Positions 44,007-50,940 of a stretch of 64,000 bases of DNA are shown piece by piece. The notes beneath the pieces are model-generated. The model was not told the DNA's origin and made no database searches. It worked only from the letters and a program-made list of their open reading frames with translations. The stretch is from Proluteimonas luteida (GTDB taxonomy: Bacteria; Pseudomonadota; Gammaproteobacteria; Xanthomonadales; Xanthomonadaceae), in NCBI RefSeq assembly GCF_021191695.1, contig NZ_JAIWPT010000004.1, positions 184,485-248,484 of the forward strand, in the 5' to 3' direction. Within the stretch, counting starts at the first letter, position 1. Every line of letters starts with the position of its first letter. Position numbers and translations under genes: made by a program.

Positions 44007-44093
44007 GATATAAACTCCGAATCAAAAGATAAGAAAGAGATTCGGACATTTGCCAGACTTGGCGCGTGCCGTCGCCGACATCGGCGAGGAAAG

Positions 44094-44138
44094 GAAGCGA
44101 AACCGGACCGGACACGCGCCGCAATCCGGTTTCGCTTC
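44094..44138 (-). other. Long hairpin between replication and capsid modules
   Basis: GAAGCGAAACCGGA (44094-44107) and its exact reverse complement (44125-44138) form a 14-bp stem around a 17-base loop in the 159-bp gap between the scaffold-like gene and the capsid gene. It may attenuate or process the leftward transcript. Confidence 0.6.
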
Positions 44139-44165
44139 GATAATCTAGCACAGCAGCAGAGCTAT

Positions 44166-44738
44166 TTACTGCAAACCGAACTTCGGCCGCTCGCGCGTGC
44201 GCTCTTCGACCGCAGGGGTGAAAGGCTTGTCGGCATTCGGCCTGCCGGCGGCGCCGCTGCCTACGGCCTTCGATCCGACGATGACGCTCGCGAATCGCCT
44301 TTGATCCGGCGTCCAGCTTGCCGGGTCTTTACTCGGCGCTAGAAACTCGGCGATTTCCTTCGCATCGAACGCCAACGGCCGCGCTTCGCTGCCTTCGCCA
44401 ACGGAAACCGGCTTTCCTTCGGTATCGGTAACGCACGGGTTACCCGCGTCATCCAGCGCAAATGCATAGCCGGCACGGTCCCATACCGCACGGAACAGCA
44501 CGGCATCCGTAGCGATTTCGTCAATCAACCGCTCTACGGGTGCATCCAGCCGGAACGCGCGCAACTCGCCTCGCAACTTGTCGCGTTCCGCCACTACTGC
44601 CGACATTTCGCCCTTGGTCGCGTCGTGCGCGGCCTTCTCCCGCTTGCGCTCGTCGAGCAATGCGGCGCTGTTCGTGCGCAGCTTATCTAGTTGCGATTTC
44701 AGTTCCGCGTTTTCTTGCTGCAATTCGTCAATGTTCAC
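44166..44738 (-). CDS. Coiled-coil protein, candidate capsid scaffold
   Basis: About 190 residues. The first 70 form a heptad-rich coiled coil (ELQQENAELKSQLDKLRTNS onward); then comes a small domain (RLIDEIATDAVLFRAVWDRAGYAFALDDAGNPCVTD) and a flexible Gly/Pro-rich tail. Position just before the capsid gene, helical content and size fit a phage scaffolding protein; no sequence family was recognised. GTG at 44738 has GGAG at a good distance; ATG at 44765 would extend further into the previous gene. Confidence 0.7.
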   Translation of the reverse strand: MNIDELQQENAELKSQLDKLRTNSAALLDERKREKAAHDATKGEMSAVVAERDKLRGELRAFRLDAPVERLIDEIATDAVLFRAVWDRAGYAFALDDAGNPCVTDTEGKPVSVGEGSEARPLAFDAKEIAEFLAPSKDPASWTPDQRRFASVIVGSKAVGSGAAGRPNADKPFTPAVEERTRERPKFGLQ

Positions 44739-44991
44739 TTTCACGCTCCGCTCTAGTAAGTCCACCCAATCCGATCAACCGCCTAAATACGTCACCCTTT
44801 CGACTTGCGATTGACTCCAAAACAGCGTTGTATTGCAGTTGCAATGCCGCCAGCTTCCGGCTTTGCTTTTTCTTCTCGTCCATTAGCCGTTGATTGTGCG
44901 CAACTATCCGATCTACTTCGCACTCCCTGCGCCGCAACTCGCTTTTGAGCCGGCTATTCTTCCGGCGCAACTCGTCAATATCGTCTGTCAT
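44728..44991 (-). CDS. Small coiled-coil protein
   Basis: An 87-residue, strongly charged helical protein (DELRRKNSRLKSELRRRECE and RLMDEKKKQSRKLAALQ). It overlaps the primase-helicase stop by 4 bases (ATGA) and the next gene by a few bases, so it is translated in the chain. The function is unknown. Confidence 0.65.
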   Translation of the reverse strand: MTDDIDELRRKNSRLKSELRRRECEVDRIVAHNQRLMDEKKKQSRKLAALQLQYNAVLESIASRKGDVFRRLIGLGGLTRAERESEH

Positions 44992-46883
44992 GATTCGTTA
45001 TCCTTTCTCCAACGCCTGACCTTGCTTTCGCTTACATCGATCCCGCATTTGCTCTTAATCATGATTACGGCTTCGCGTCCGCTGTACTCATAGTTCCCAT
45101 CCAGCTTTCGCGCCCCGGCAACTTCGGCGATTGCGCTTTCACGCACACGCTCGGCGAGTTCTGCCGGCGATTCATGCGGGCGCGTCAACACTGCCGACGA
45201 ATCGCCGTTATCGAAGTCGATTCGCTTCAGCTCCAACAGCATGGGGATTGGCGCTTCCGCGTCTTTCTGTTTCGTGCTGTTGAACCCGATGCGGCCGTTG
45301 TCGTCTTTGGTGATGGTGATTTCGGCGTCGAGCGCGGCATAGAACGCGCTACTACCTCGCGCGCGGTTTGTGCCGTGCCCGCTGTGATGGATCACGACGA
45401 CGGTCGCGCCGGCTAGTTCGCCTTTCATTTCGTCGCAGGCGCGAATGAATTTCGCCATTGCGGCGGCGCTGTTCTCATCCTCGCCGCCGAACGCGCGATG
45501 TAGGGTGTCGACGACGATCAAACGCGGCGTCCCGCTCGTCGCGATCATTGATCGGATTGCGGCGACAATCGCGGCCGCACTTCCGGGCTCGGTTAGCGCC
45601 GGCAGTCTGTCGGCAAGGAACAGCGGCGCGTCCGACAGATCGACAGCGTTTTCCAGCGACCACGCATCAATGCGGCGCTTCAGGCCGGCTAGACCTTCGC
45701 CGGCAAGGTAGAACACCGCCCCGGCTTCGACCGCGCAATCGAAGAACGCGGACCCTGTTGCAACGCTGCATGCGACGGCGAGCGCACAGAACGACTTGCC
45801 AGCGCCGGATGCGCCGATGATCGCGGACAGCGAGGCCGAAGGAATCCACCCGGCGACCATCCACGACTGCGGAACGGTGCGCAGCGTTCCGACACGGGCG
45901 AACGTGACCAGCGGGCGCCCGGCGTTCTGCGCAGACAGCGCATTGACCCAGCCGCGTGCCTGGGCCTCGGCCAGAATCACCCGCTGCCCGCCATCGAGCG
46001 CGGTCGCGGCCGCCCATACGGCCCGGTTGCCCGCTTCGTTGTAGGCGGCCGGCGCTGTGCGGCTCCACGCGTCCCATATCACGCGGCCAGCCTCGCCATA
46101 GGCGCGCAGCGCGCACGTGACGCGGCGCCACAGCGCGGCGTCCCCTGCCGGCAGGAAGCGCAAGGCGCGGTCTACGGCCTCGGCGTCGAGCGGCGGCACG
46201 GCAGGAAGGGCGGCGGCGAACGGCGCCGGCAGGATGGCGTGCGCCCCGGCGACAGGCGCAGCGGGCGCCACGGGCGCGGCAACGAGCGGTGCGGCGCTAG
46301 CCTGCCCAAACTGCCGGCGGACGATGTCGGCGCTGTACGGCGCGCCGTCGTGCCGATGGATGATACGAACCGGGAACGGCTCGCCCTTGCGGTGCTGGAA
46401 ACCGGGCAAGCGCATCACGCGCGGCAGGTCATTGACCGACTTGTCACCCTCGAACCGGGCCGCGATGGCGCGTTGCAAGCTGGCGAATTCGTCGAGCGAT
46501 AGCCCGTCAACGCGCCAATAGGCGTGGAACCTGCCGGGCGACGACTCGACGGCGACATGCGGCACAAGGTCGCAGCGCCGCACAGCGTCCAGCGGCGTGC
46601 CGTCTAGGTCCACGAACACGGCCCGAACGCGCGCGATGTCTGCGGCTTTGTGTCCGCCTTCGTTGACGACAACAAACACGCCATCGCCCGCTGCGTTCGC
46701 CGCCGCAAGTGCGTCGAAGTGTTCGGCCAGCGTGCCGGTGTAGTTCTTTCCGCCGCCCTTGCGGTTATCGGCGAAGGTACGGAAAGCGAACGTGCCGGCA
46801 GTAGAGTCAAGAGCGGATAGGAACCGGCTCGCCGTAAATCGGTCCGCAGTGGCCGGCACAACCGGCACAGGACTGGCGTTCAT
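44988..46883 (-). CDS. Primase-helicase replication protein
   Basis: A 631-residue two-part protein. The N-terminal part looks like an archaeo-eukaryotic-type primase (AEP): VFVDLDG, ESSPGRFHAYWRV and PRVMRLPGFQHRKG supply the acidic and His motifs. A middle PriCT-like helical region (AVDRALRFLPAGDAALWRRV) leads to a RepA/DnaB-type ATPase with Walker A IIGASGAGKSF (about residue 355), Walker B LIVVDTLHRAFGG and VVVIHHSGHGT. It would start and drive replication of the excised element. Start is coupled to the upstream gene (ATGA). Confidence 0.87.
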   Translation of the reverse strand: MNASPVPVVPATADRFTASRFLSALDSTAGTFAFRTFADNRKGGGKNYTGTLAEHFDALAAANAAGDGVFVVVNEGGHKAADIARVRAVFVDLDGTPLDAVRRCDLVPHVAVESSPGRFHAYWRVDGLSLDEFASLQRAIAARFEGDKSVNDLPRVMRLPGFQHRKGEPFPVRIIHRHDGAPYSADIVRRQFGQASAAPLVAAPVAPAAPVAGAHAILPAPFAAALPAVPPLDAEAVDRALRFLPAGDAALWRRVTCALRAYGEAGRVIWDAWSRTAPAAYNEAGNRAVWAAATALDGGQRVILAEAQARGWVNALSAQNAGRPLVTFARVGTLRTVPQSWMVAGWIPSASLSAIIGASGAGKSFCALAVACSVATGSAFFDCAVEAGAVFYLAGEGLAGLKRRIDAWSLENAVDLSDAPLFLADRLPALTEPGSAAAIVAAIRSMIATSGTPRLIVVDTLHRAFGGEDENSAAAMAKFIRACDEMKGELAGATVVVIHHSGHGTNRARGSSAFYAALDAEITITKDDNGRIGFNSTKQKDAEAPIPMLLELKRIDFDNGDSSAVLTRPHESPAELAERVRESAIAEVAGARKLDGNYEYSGREAVIMIKSKCGIDVSESKVRRWRKDNES

Positions 46884-47278
46884 CCATTGCCACCCGCGAC
46901 CGCATGCCGCAATCGATACTCGGATGCGAGCGCCCAAAGGCGTTGCAGCACATGCAACGGGAACCGCTGCATTTCCGGCTCGGAATTCGATTCATCGAAC
47001 ACGCGCAGGTCCACAGCCACGATCCACGGCGAACGCTCGACAATGATCGGTTCGCGAACGATGGCGAACGGGTGCGCGGCACGATGCACAACGCGCCAGC
47101 TCGCGCCGTCGGTTGCAAGTTCGGCTAGCGCCCATTCGGTATCGGGCGGCATCGCCGCAGTCGGTACCAACAGCGATAACGTGTTGAACAGCGCCGACAG
47201 GCCGACGAACTGTTCCGCCGTGCAGCCGCAATCAATCGCTGATTGCAGCATCGCCGCTGTAGGCGTTGCGGCGGTCAC
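46880..47278 (-). CDS. Hypothetical protein of the element
   Basis: A 132-residue protein with a GTG start overlapping the upstream stop (GTGA). No family was recognised. Visible stretches include AEQFVGLSALFNTLSLLVPT and a strand-rich middle (WRVVHRAAHPFAIVREPIIV). It lies in the tightly coupled chain between AlpA and the primase-helicase, so a part in replication control is possible. Confidence 0.65.
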   Translation of the reverse strand: MTAATPTAAMLQSAIDCGCTAEQFVGLSALFNTLSLLVPTAAMPPDTEWALAELATDGASWRVVHRAAHPFAIVREPIIVERSPWIVAVDLRVFDESNSEPEMQRFPLHVLQRLWALASEYRLRHAVAGGNG

Positions 47279-47715
47279 TTCGCATCACCCCGGCGATACT
47301 CGGACGCTAGCCGGTAGAGTTCCAGCGAAAGCGCATCGTCTTTCGTGCGCATCGCGCGTCGGTACAGGTCGGAAGCAATCGTTACGGGATCGGGAAGGCG
47401 TGCGTCATCCATGATGCTGCGCAGGTAGGCGGACACGTCGCAGACGAAAGCATCGTTCCAGATCGAACACGCGTAAGCGGACACGTTGTCGCACAAGTGC
47501 AATTCATGCAGAAACGCGCGGAATTCGGCGTCCGCGTCGGCGCCCATGTAACGCAACACAGCGTCGAACGAATAGGCGTCGGGATGCTTGGCGCGCTCTA
47601 CCGCAAACCACAGCAGGTGGCGCGCAAGTTCCGGTCTTGCAGACAGCGCCGTTTCCCGCGCACCGGATTGACGCGCCAGCAAGCGGGAAACGCGCGTCGC
47701 ATCGGGCGCGGTCAT
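47275..47715 (-). CDS. Hypothetical protein of the element
   Basis: A 146-residue helical protein coupled to alpA upstream (ATGA) and to the next gene downstream (GTGA). It contains ARHLLWFAVERAKHPDAYSF and LYRLASEYRRGDAK. It has no membrane segment and no recognised family. Confidence 0.65.
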   Translation of the reverse strand: MTAPDATRVSRLLARQSGARETALSARPELARHLLWFAVERAKHPDAYSFDAVLRYMGADADAEFRAFLHELHLCDNVSAYACSIWNDAFVCDVSAYLRSIMDDARLPDPVTIASDLYRRAMRTKDDALSLELYRLASEYRRGDAK

Positions 47716-48026
47716 GCGGCACCGCCGAACGGGTGCGGCTTGGCAGGCGCGGCGGCCTCGACAGCAGGGGCGGCCTCAACAGCGGGGGCGACAGGGGCGG
47801 CGCTATCGTCCGGGCTGGCATCGGCCCGATAGCCTGCCGGGTCGGCGATCCAGCGATTGAGTTCGACCGCGTCGAACAGCGAGCAACGCGACGACACACG
47901 CACCGGACGCGGGAACGTGCCGTCGGCAATGCGGCGATAGATCGTCGCCGACGACATGCCGACGAGCGGCCGGACTTGCGCAAGACGGACGCGGCCGGCG
48001 AATACAGGGAGCGGTGAATCAGACAT
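47712..48026 (-). CDS. alpA: AlpA-family DNA-binding regulator
   Basis: A 104-residue protein. The first 65 residues form an AlpA/MerR-like helix-turn-helix (RLAQVRPLVGMSSATIYRRIADGTFPRPVRV, ending LNRWIADPAGY); an Ala/Pro-rich tail follows. AlpA proteins of P4-like islands and satellites control excision and early transcription, and many satellites use such a gene as the switch from the resident state. It is the first gene of the replication module, 78 bp after the previous ORF. Confidence 0.88.
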   Translation of the reverse strand: MSDSPLPVFAGRVRLAQVRPLVGMSSATIYRRIADGTFPRPVRVSSRCSLFDAVELNRWIADPAGYRADASPDDSAAPVAPAVEAAPAVEAAAPAKPHPFGGAA

Positions 48027-48104
48027 TGGGCGGCACCTGTTTGGGATGCCGCAGAATCTATCGACGCGGTGCGATGGGCACCAAGGGATTAATGTTATGC
48101 GGGC

Positions 48105-48365
48105 TTACAATGCGGCCTTTATGCGGCGCTTCATATCGCGCTTCGCCGTACCGTAGTTACCGGGATCAGATTGCGGGTCAAGATGCGGCCGGTATTCATG
48201 CAGCGCCCAAACGCTGGCGGCATCGATATCTGCAAACGTCCCGTCTTTTACGCGCTTCGCAGCCTTTGCAACGATATCCGCCAACTTTGTTGTTTGCGGT
48301 CGCCCCGTACTTTTACCCTTCGGCGACATGGGCACGCCTGCGGCTATTGGATACTTAGACATCAT
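48105..48365 (-). CDS. Hypothetical protein next to the integrase
   Basis: An 86-residue basic protein. Its start overlaps the integrase stop by 4 bases. It contains SPKGKSTGRPQTTKLADIVA and ends KRDMKRRIKAAL; the basic ends suggest nucleic acid contact, but no family was recognised. Confidence 0.6.
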   Translation of the reverse strand: MMSKYPIAAGVPMSPKGKSTGRPQTTKLADIVAKAAKRVKDGTFADIDAASVWALHEYRPHLDPQSDPGNYGTAKRDMKRRIKAAL

Positions 48366-49576
48366 CCAGCCCGCTTACCGATCAGAGTAACGTTGCTTCC
48401 GGCCTTCAATGCGTCGAGATAATCGGCCCATGCCTGCATCATCTTTTGGCGTTCGGCCATGTACTGCGCCCGGTTGTACACGGCGCGGACCTTGTTGCGT
48501 TCGGCATGCGCCAACTGACGTTCGATAACGTCGGTATTCCAGCCCATTTCATTGAGCCTAGACGAAGCAGTTGCGCGAAACCCATGCGCGGTCATTTCGT
48601 CTTTTGAGTAACCCAGCCGGCGAAGCGCGGCATTCAGGGTGTTCTCCGATAAGCAGCGATCCGCAGATCGCAGCGACGGGAACACATAGCGGCTACGCGC
48701 GCTTAGCGGCTGGATTTCGCGCAGGATCGCGATGGCTTGTTCGGACAACGGCACGACGTGCGCGTCTTTCATTTTCATTTTTTCGGCAGGGATACGCCAT
48801 TCGGCCGCATCGAAGTCGATTTCGGACCACTCCATCGCGCGGATGTTGCCGGGCCGCTGGAACGTCAGCGCGGACAGCTGCAACGCGGCGCGGGTCAGCG
48901 GTTCGCCATCGTAGCCGTCCATCGACAGCAGCAAGCCGCGAATCTTGCCCGGATCGATGATCGCGGCGTGCGACTTGCTCGGGATCGGGGCCAGCGCACC
49001 GCGAAGGTCGGCGGTCGGGTCACGTTCGGCGCGACCTGTCGCCACCGCATAGCGGAACACTTGCCCGAGCCGTTGCTTCACCCGGTGCGCTGTCTCGTGT
49101 CGGCCCTTCGATTCCACGGCGCGCAGCACCGCCAGAACTTCGGCCGGCTTGATGTCCGCAATCGGCCGGTCGTCCAGATCGGATGCAAAGTCGAACAGCC
49201 ACGCCGATTTCGTCACGGTAACGGGCGACATTGTTTTAGCCTGCATCTCGGACCACTCATCGCGCACAGCGGCGAAGGTGTTGGCATGCGCGGCCACCAG
49301 TGCGCCTTTCGCGGCCTTCCGGGTCGCGCCGGGGTCTGCCCCTTCCCGTAGCAGCGCACGGGCCTTGTCGCGCTTGTCGCGCGCTTCCCGGAGGGTGACG
49401 GCCGGATAGACGCCCATCGACAGCGTTTTGCGCTTGCCGGCGAAGCGGTAGTCGAAGCGCCACCACTTCCCTTCGCTCGGCAGGGAGGGCAAGAGCAGGT
49501 AGAGCCCGGCGGCGTCGGCCAGCTTCTGCGGCTTCTCGGCGTTCTTCGCCCGGCGGATTGCGGTATCGGTAAGCAT
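48362..49576 (-). CDS. int: P4-type site-specific tyrosine integrase
   Basis: A 404-residue integrase with the N-terminal DUF4102 arm-binding domain (MLTDTAIRRAKNAEKPQKL), a core-binding middle, and the catalytic domain. Active-site residues are present: Arg in TFQRPGNIRAMEW, Lys-containing KMKMKDAHVVPLS, HxxR in AHGFRATASS, His in LAHAERN and the Tyr nucleophile in AVYNRAQY. It lies 163 bp from tRNA-Leu, its likely target. ATG 49576 fits the family start. It should integrate and excise this element. Confidence 0.95.
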   Translation of the reverse strand: MLTDTAIRRAKNAEKPQKLADAAGLYLLLPSLPSEGKWWRFDYRFAGKRKTLSMGVYPAVTLREARDKRDKARALLREGADPGATRKAAKGALVAAHANTFAAVRDEWSEMQAKTMSPVTVTKSAWLFDFASDLDDRPIADIKPAEVLAVLRAVESKGRHETAHRVKQRLGQVFRYAVATGRAERDPTADLRGALAPIPSKSHAAIIDPGKIRGLLLSMDGYDGEPLTRAALQLSALTFQRPGNIRAMEWSEIDFDAAEWRIPAEKMKMKDAHVVPLSEQAIAILREIQPLSARSRYVFPSLRSADRCLSENTLNAALRRLGYSKDEMTAHGFRATASSRLNEMGWNTDVIERQLAHAERNKVRAVYNRAQYMAERQKMMQAWADYLDALKAGSNVTLIGKRAG

Positions 49577-49738
49577 GACGGTAAGTCCTGCGACGGTATG
49601 CGAGTTACCGTGGAACTTACCGGCGATAGTGGCGGTATGCAACGACCCCCCATGGGGGTCAATGCGAGGCATAGGGGGAGGGTTATCCCTACAGGATCAA
49701 TGACTTAGATCGATATTGCGACATCGTGCGACGGTGTA

Positions 49739-49755
49739 ATGGTGCCCGGAGCCGG
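49739..49755. other. attR within the tRNA-Leu 3' end
   Basis: The second copy of the 17-bp repeat. It covers the CCA end, discriminator base and part of the acceptor and T stems of tRNA-Leu, so the intact tRNA gene was restored on insertion. Confidence 0.9.
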
Positions 49756-49826
49756 AATCGAACCGGCATGGCCTCGCGGCCGGCGGATTTTAAGTCCGAT
49801 GCGTCTACCAGTTTCGCCATCCGGGC
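49740..49826 (-). tRNA. tRNA-Leu (UAA)
   Basis: An 87-base tRNA with a long variable arm and encoded CCA. The acceptor GCCCGGA pairs with TCCGGGC; the anticodon loop CTTAAAA has TAA. It is the leuZ equivalent in the pgsA-Gly-Cys-Leu cluster and serves as attachment site of the element. Confidence 0.96.
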
Positions 49827-49910
49827 CGGCACGCTAGCCTGCCTGAGCGCGAACGCGAATGGAACCGCCTCGGTCCCGGCGCGTCATGCCGCGGCGGGAA
49901 GGCCGCAACG

Positions 49911-49938
49911 CAAAAGCCCCGGCGGACCGGGGCTTTCG
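49911..49938 (-). terminator. Intrinsic terminator between tRNA-Gly and tRNA-Leu
   Basis: AAAGCCCCGG and CCGGGGCTTT pair across CGGA; a short T run follows on the minus strand. tRNA-Leu may therefore have its own promoter or depend on read-through. Confidence 0.75.
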
Positions 49939-49947
49939 TCGACGGAC

Positions 49948-50023
49948 TGGAGCGGGAAAAGGGGCTCGAACCCTCGACCTCAACCTTGGCAAGGTTGCGC
50001 TCTACCAACTGAGCTATTCCCGC
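49948..50023 (-). tRNA. tRNA-Gly (GCC), downstream copy
   Basis: A 76-base cloverleaf with encoded CCA; the anticodon loop CTTGCCAAG has GCC. Same sequence as the copy at 50222-50297. Confidence 0.96.
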
Positions 50024-50061
50024 AAAACGAACTTTCACCCTGAACCGTACCGCGTCCGGGA

Positions 50062-50135
50062 TGGAGGCCTGGGTCGGAATCGAACCGGCGTACACGGATT
50101 TGCAATCCGCTGCATGACCACTCTGCCACCAGGCC
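50062..50135 (-). tRNA. tRNA-Cys (GCA)
   Basis: A 74-base cloverleaf with encoded CCA; the acceptor GGCCTGG pairs with CCAGGCC and the anticodon is GCA in ATTGCAAAT. Confidence 0.96.
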
Positions 50136-50188
50136 GGTGACGCCCCGACCCTTCGTTCGACGCGTCGAATCGACTGGCCGACAAGACA

Positions 50189-50210
50189 GAACCCCGAGAA
50201 ACCGGGGTTC
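50189..50210 (-). other. Hairpin between tRNA-Gly and tRNA-Cys
   Basis: GAACCCCG and CGGGGTTC pair around a 6-base loop. It lacks a long T run and may be a weak terminator or processing site within the tRNA transcript. Confidence 0.5.
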
Positions 50211-50221
50211 GCGGCTGAATC

Positions 50222-50297
50222 TGGAGCGGGAAAAGGGGCTCGAACCCTCGACCTCAACCTTGGCAAGGTTGCGCTCTACCAACTGAGCTATTCCCGC
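50222..50297 (-). tRNA. tRNA-Gly (GCC), upstream copy
   Basis: A 76-base cloverleaf with encoded CCA and anticodon GCC. Its first 10 bases are also the last codons and stop (TAG) of pgsA, so the mature 5' end must be cut out of the pgsA message. Confidence 0.96.
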
Positions 50298-50932
50298 TTG
50301 GGAGGCGAAATTTTACCCTTCGCCGACTGCGTGTCAACACTTGTCTTTTCAGCCGCGCGCATGATCGGCCACGCCGCGTGCAGGTAGGCGAACCCCGACC
50401 ACAACGTCAGCAACGCGGCGATCGCCAGCAGCCAGTCGCCGAGGACGAAGATCTCCCGGCCCATCCACGGCAGCGCGCGCGCGGGCTGGTCGGGCGTCAC
50501 CGAATACAGCAGGCACAGCAGCGCGACCATCTGCGCGATGGTCTTGATCTTGCCGATCGCCGCGACCTTCACCGTGGCGCGCTGGCCCAGTTCGGCCATC
50601 CATTCGCGCAGTGCCGACACCGCGATCTCGCGGCCGACGATCACCGCGGCCCAGAACGCCATCCACGGCGTGGGGTGCCCCTGCACGATCAGGAACAGGG
50701 CCACGGCGACGATCAGCTTGTCGGCCACCGGGTCGAGGAACGCGCCGAACGCCGAATACTGGTGGTAGCGGCGCGCGATCCAGCCGTCGAGCCAGTCGGT
50801 GATCGAGGCCAGGCCGAACACCAGCGCGGCGGCGAAGTTCGTCCACTTGAACGGCAGGTAGAACACCAGCACCAGCACCGGGATCATCAGGATCCGCAGC
50901 AGCGTGAGCCAGGTGGGAATGGTCAACTTCAT
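50288..50932 (-). CDS. pgsA: CDP-diacylglycerol-glycerol-3-phosphate 3-phosphatidyltransferase
   Basis: A 214-residue integral membrane enzyme that makes phosphatidylglycerol phosphate. The CDP-alcohol phosphotransferase motif is complete in DWLDGWIARRYH, then GAFLDPVADK, and five or six membrane helices are visible. The C-terminal tail is slightly longer than E. coli PgsA and its TAG stop lies inside the tRNA-Gly acceptor stem. It follows uvrC by 8 bp, the same order as in E. coli. Confidence 0.95.
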   Translation of the reverse strand: MKLTIPTWLTLLRILMIPVLVLVFYLPFKWTNFAAALVFGLASITDWLDGWIARRYHQYSAFGAFLDPVADKLIVAVALFLIVQGHPTPWMAFWAAVIVGREIAVSALREWMAELGQRATVKVAAIGKIKTIAQMVALLCLLYSVTPDQPARALPWMGREIFVLGDWLLAIAALLTLWSGFAYLHAAWPIMRAAEKTSVDTQSAKGKISPPKRE

Positions 50933-50940
50933 CGGGGGAA

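Larger units (their letters stand above)
39738..49755 (-). mobile_element. Capsid-encoding phage-satellite-like element in tRNA-Leu
   Basis: An integrated element of about 10 kb bounded by identical 17-bp repeats, the right one being the 3' end of tRNA-Leu(UAA). All recognisable genes except one small ORF run leftward: integrase, an 86-residue protein, AlpA, two unknowns, primase-helicase, two coiled-coil proteins, capsid, small and large terminase. A candidate origin lies near the left end. Portal, head protease, tail, lysis and repressor genes are not seen, which separates it from a prophage and suggests a helper-dependent satellite. It is visibly less GC-rich than its flanks. Confidence 0.85.

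Noticed and set aside
39738..49755. Complete prophage
   Set aside because: Only capsid and terminase genes were found; there is no portal, tail, lysis or repressor gene and the element is only 10 kb.
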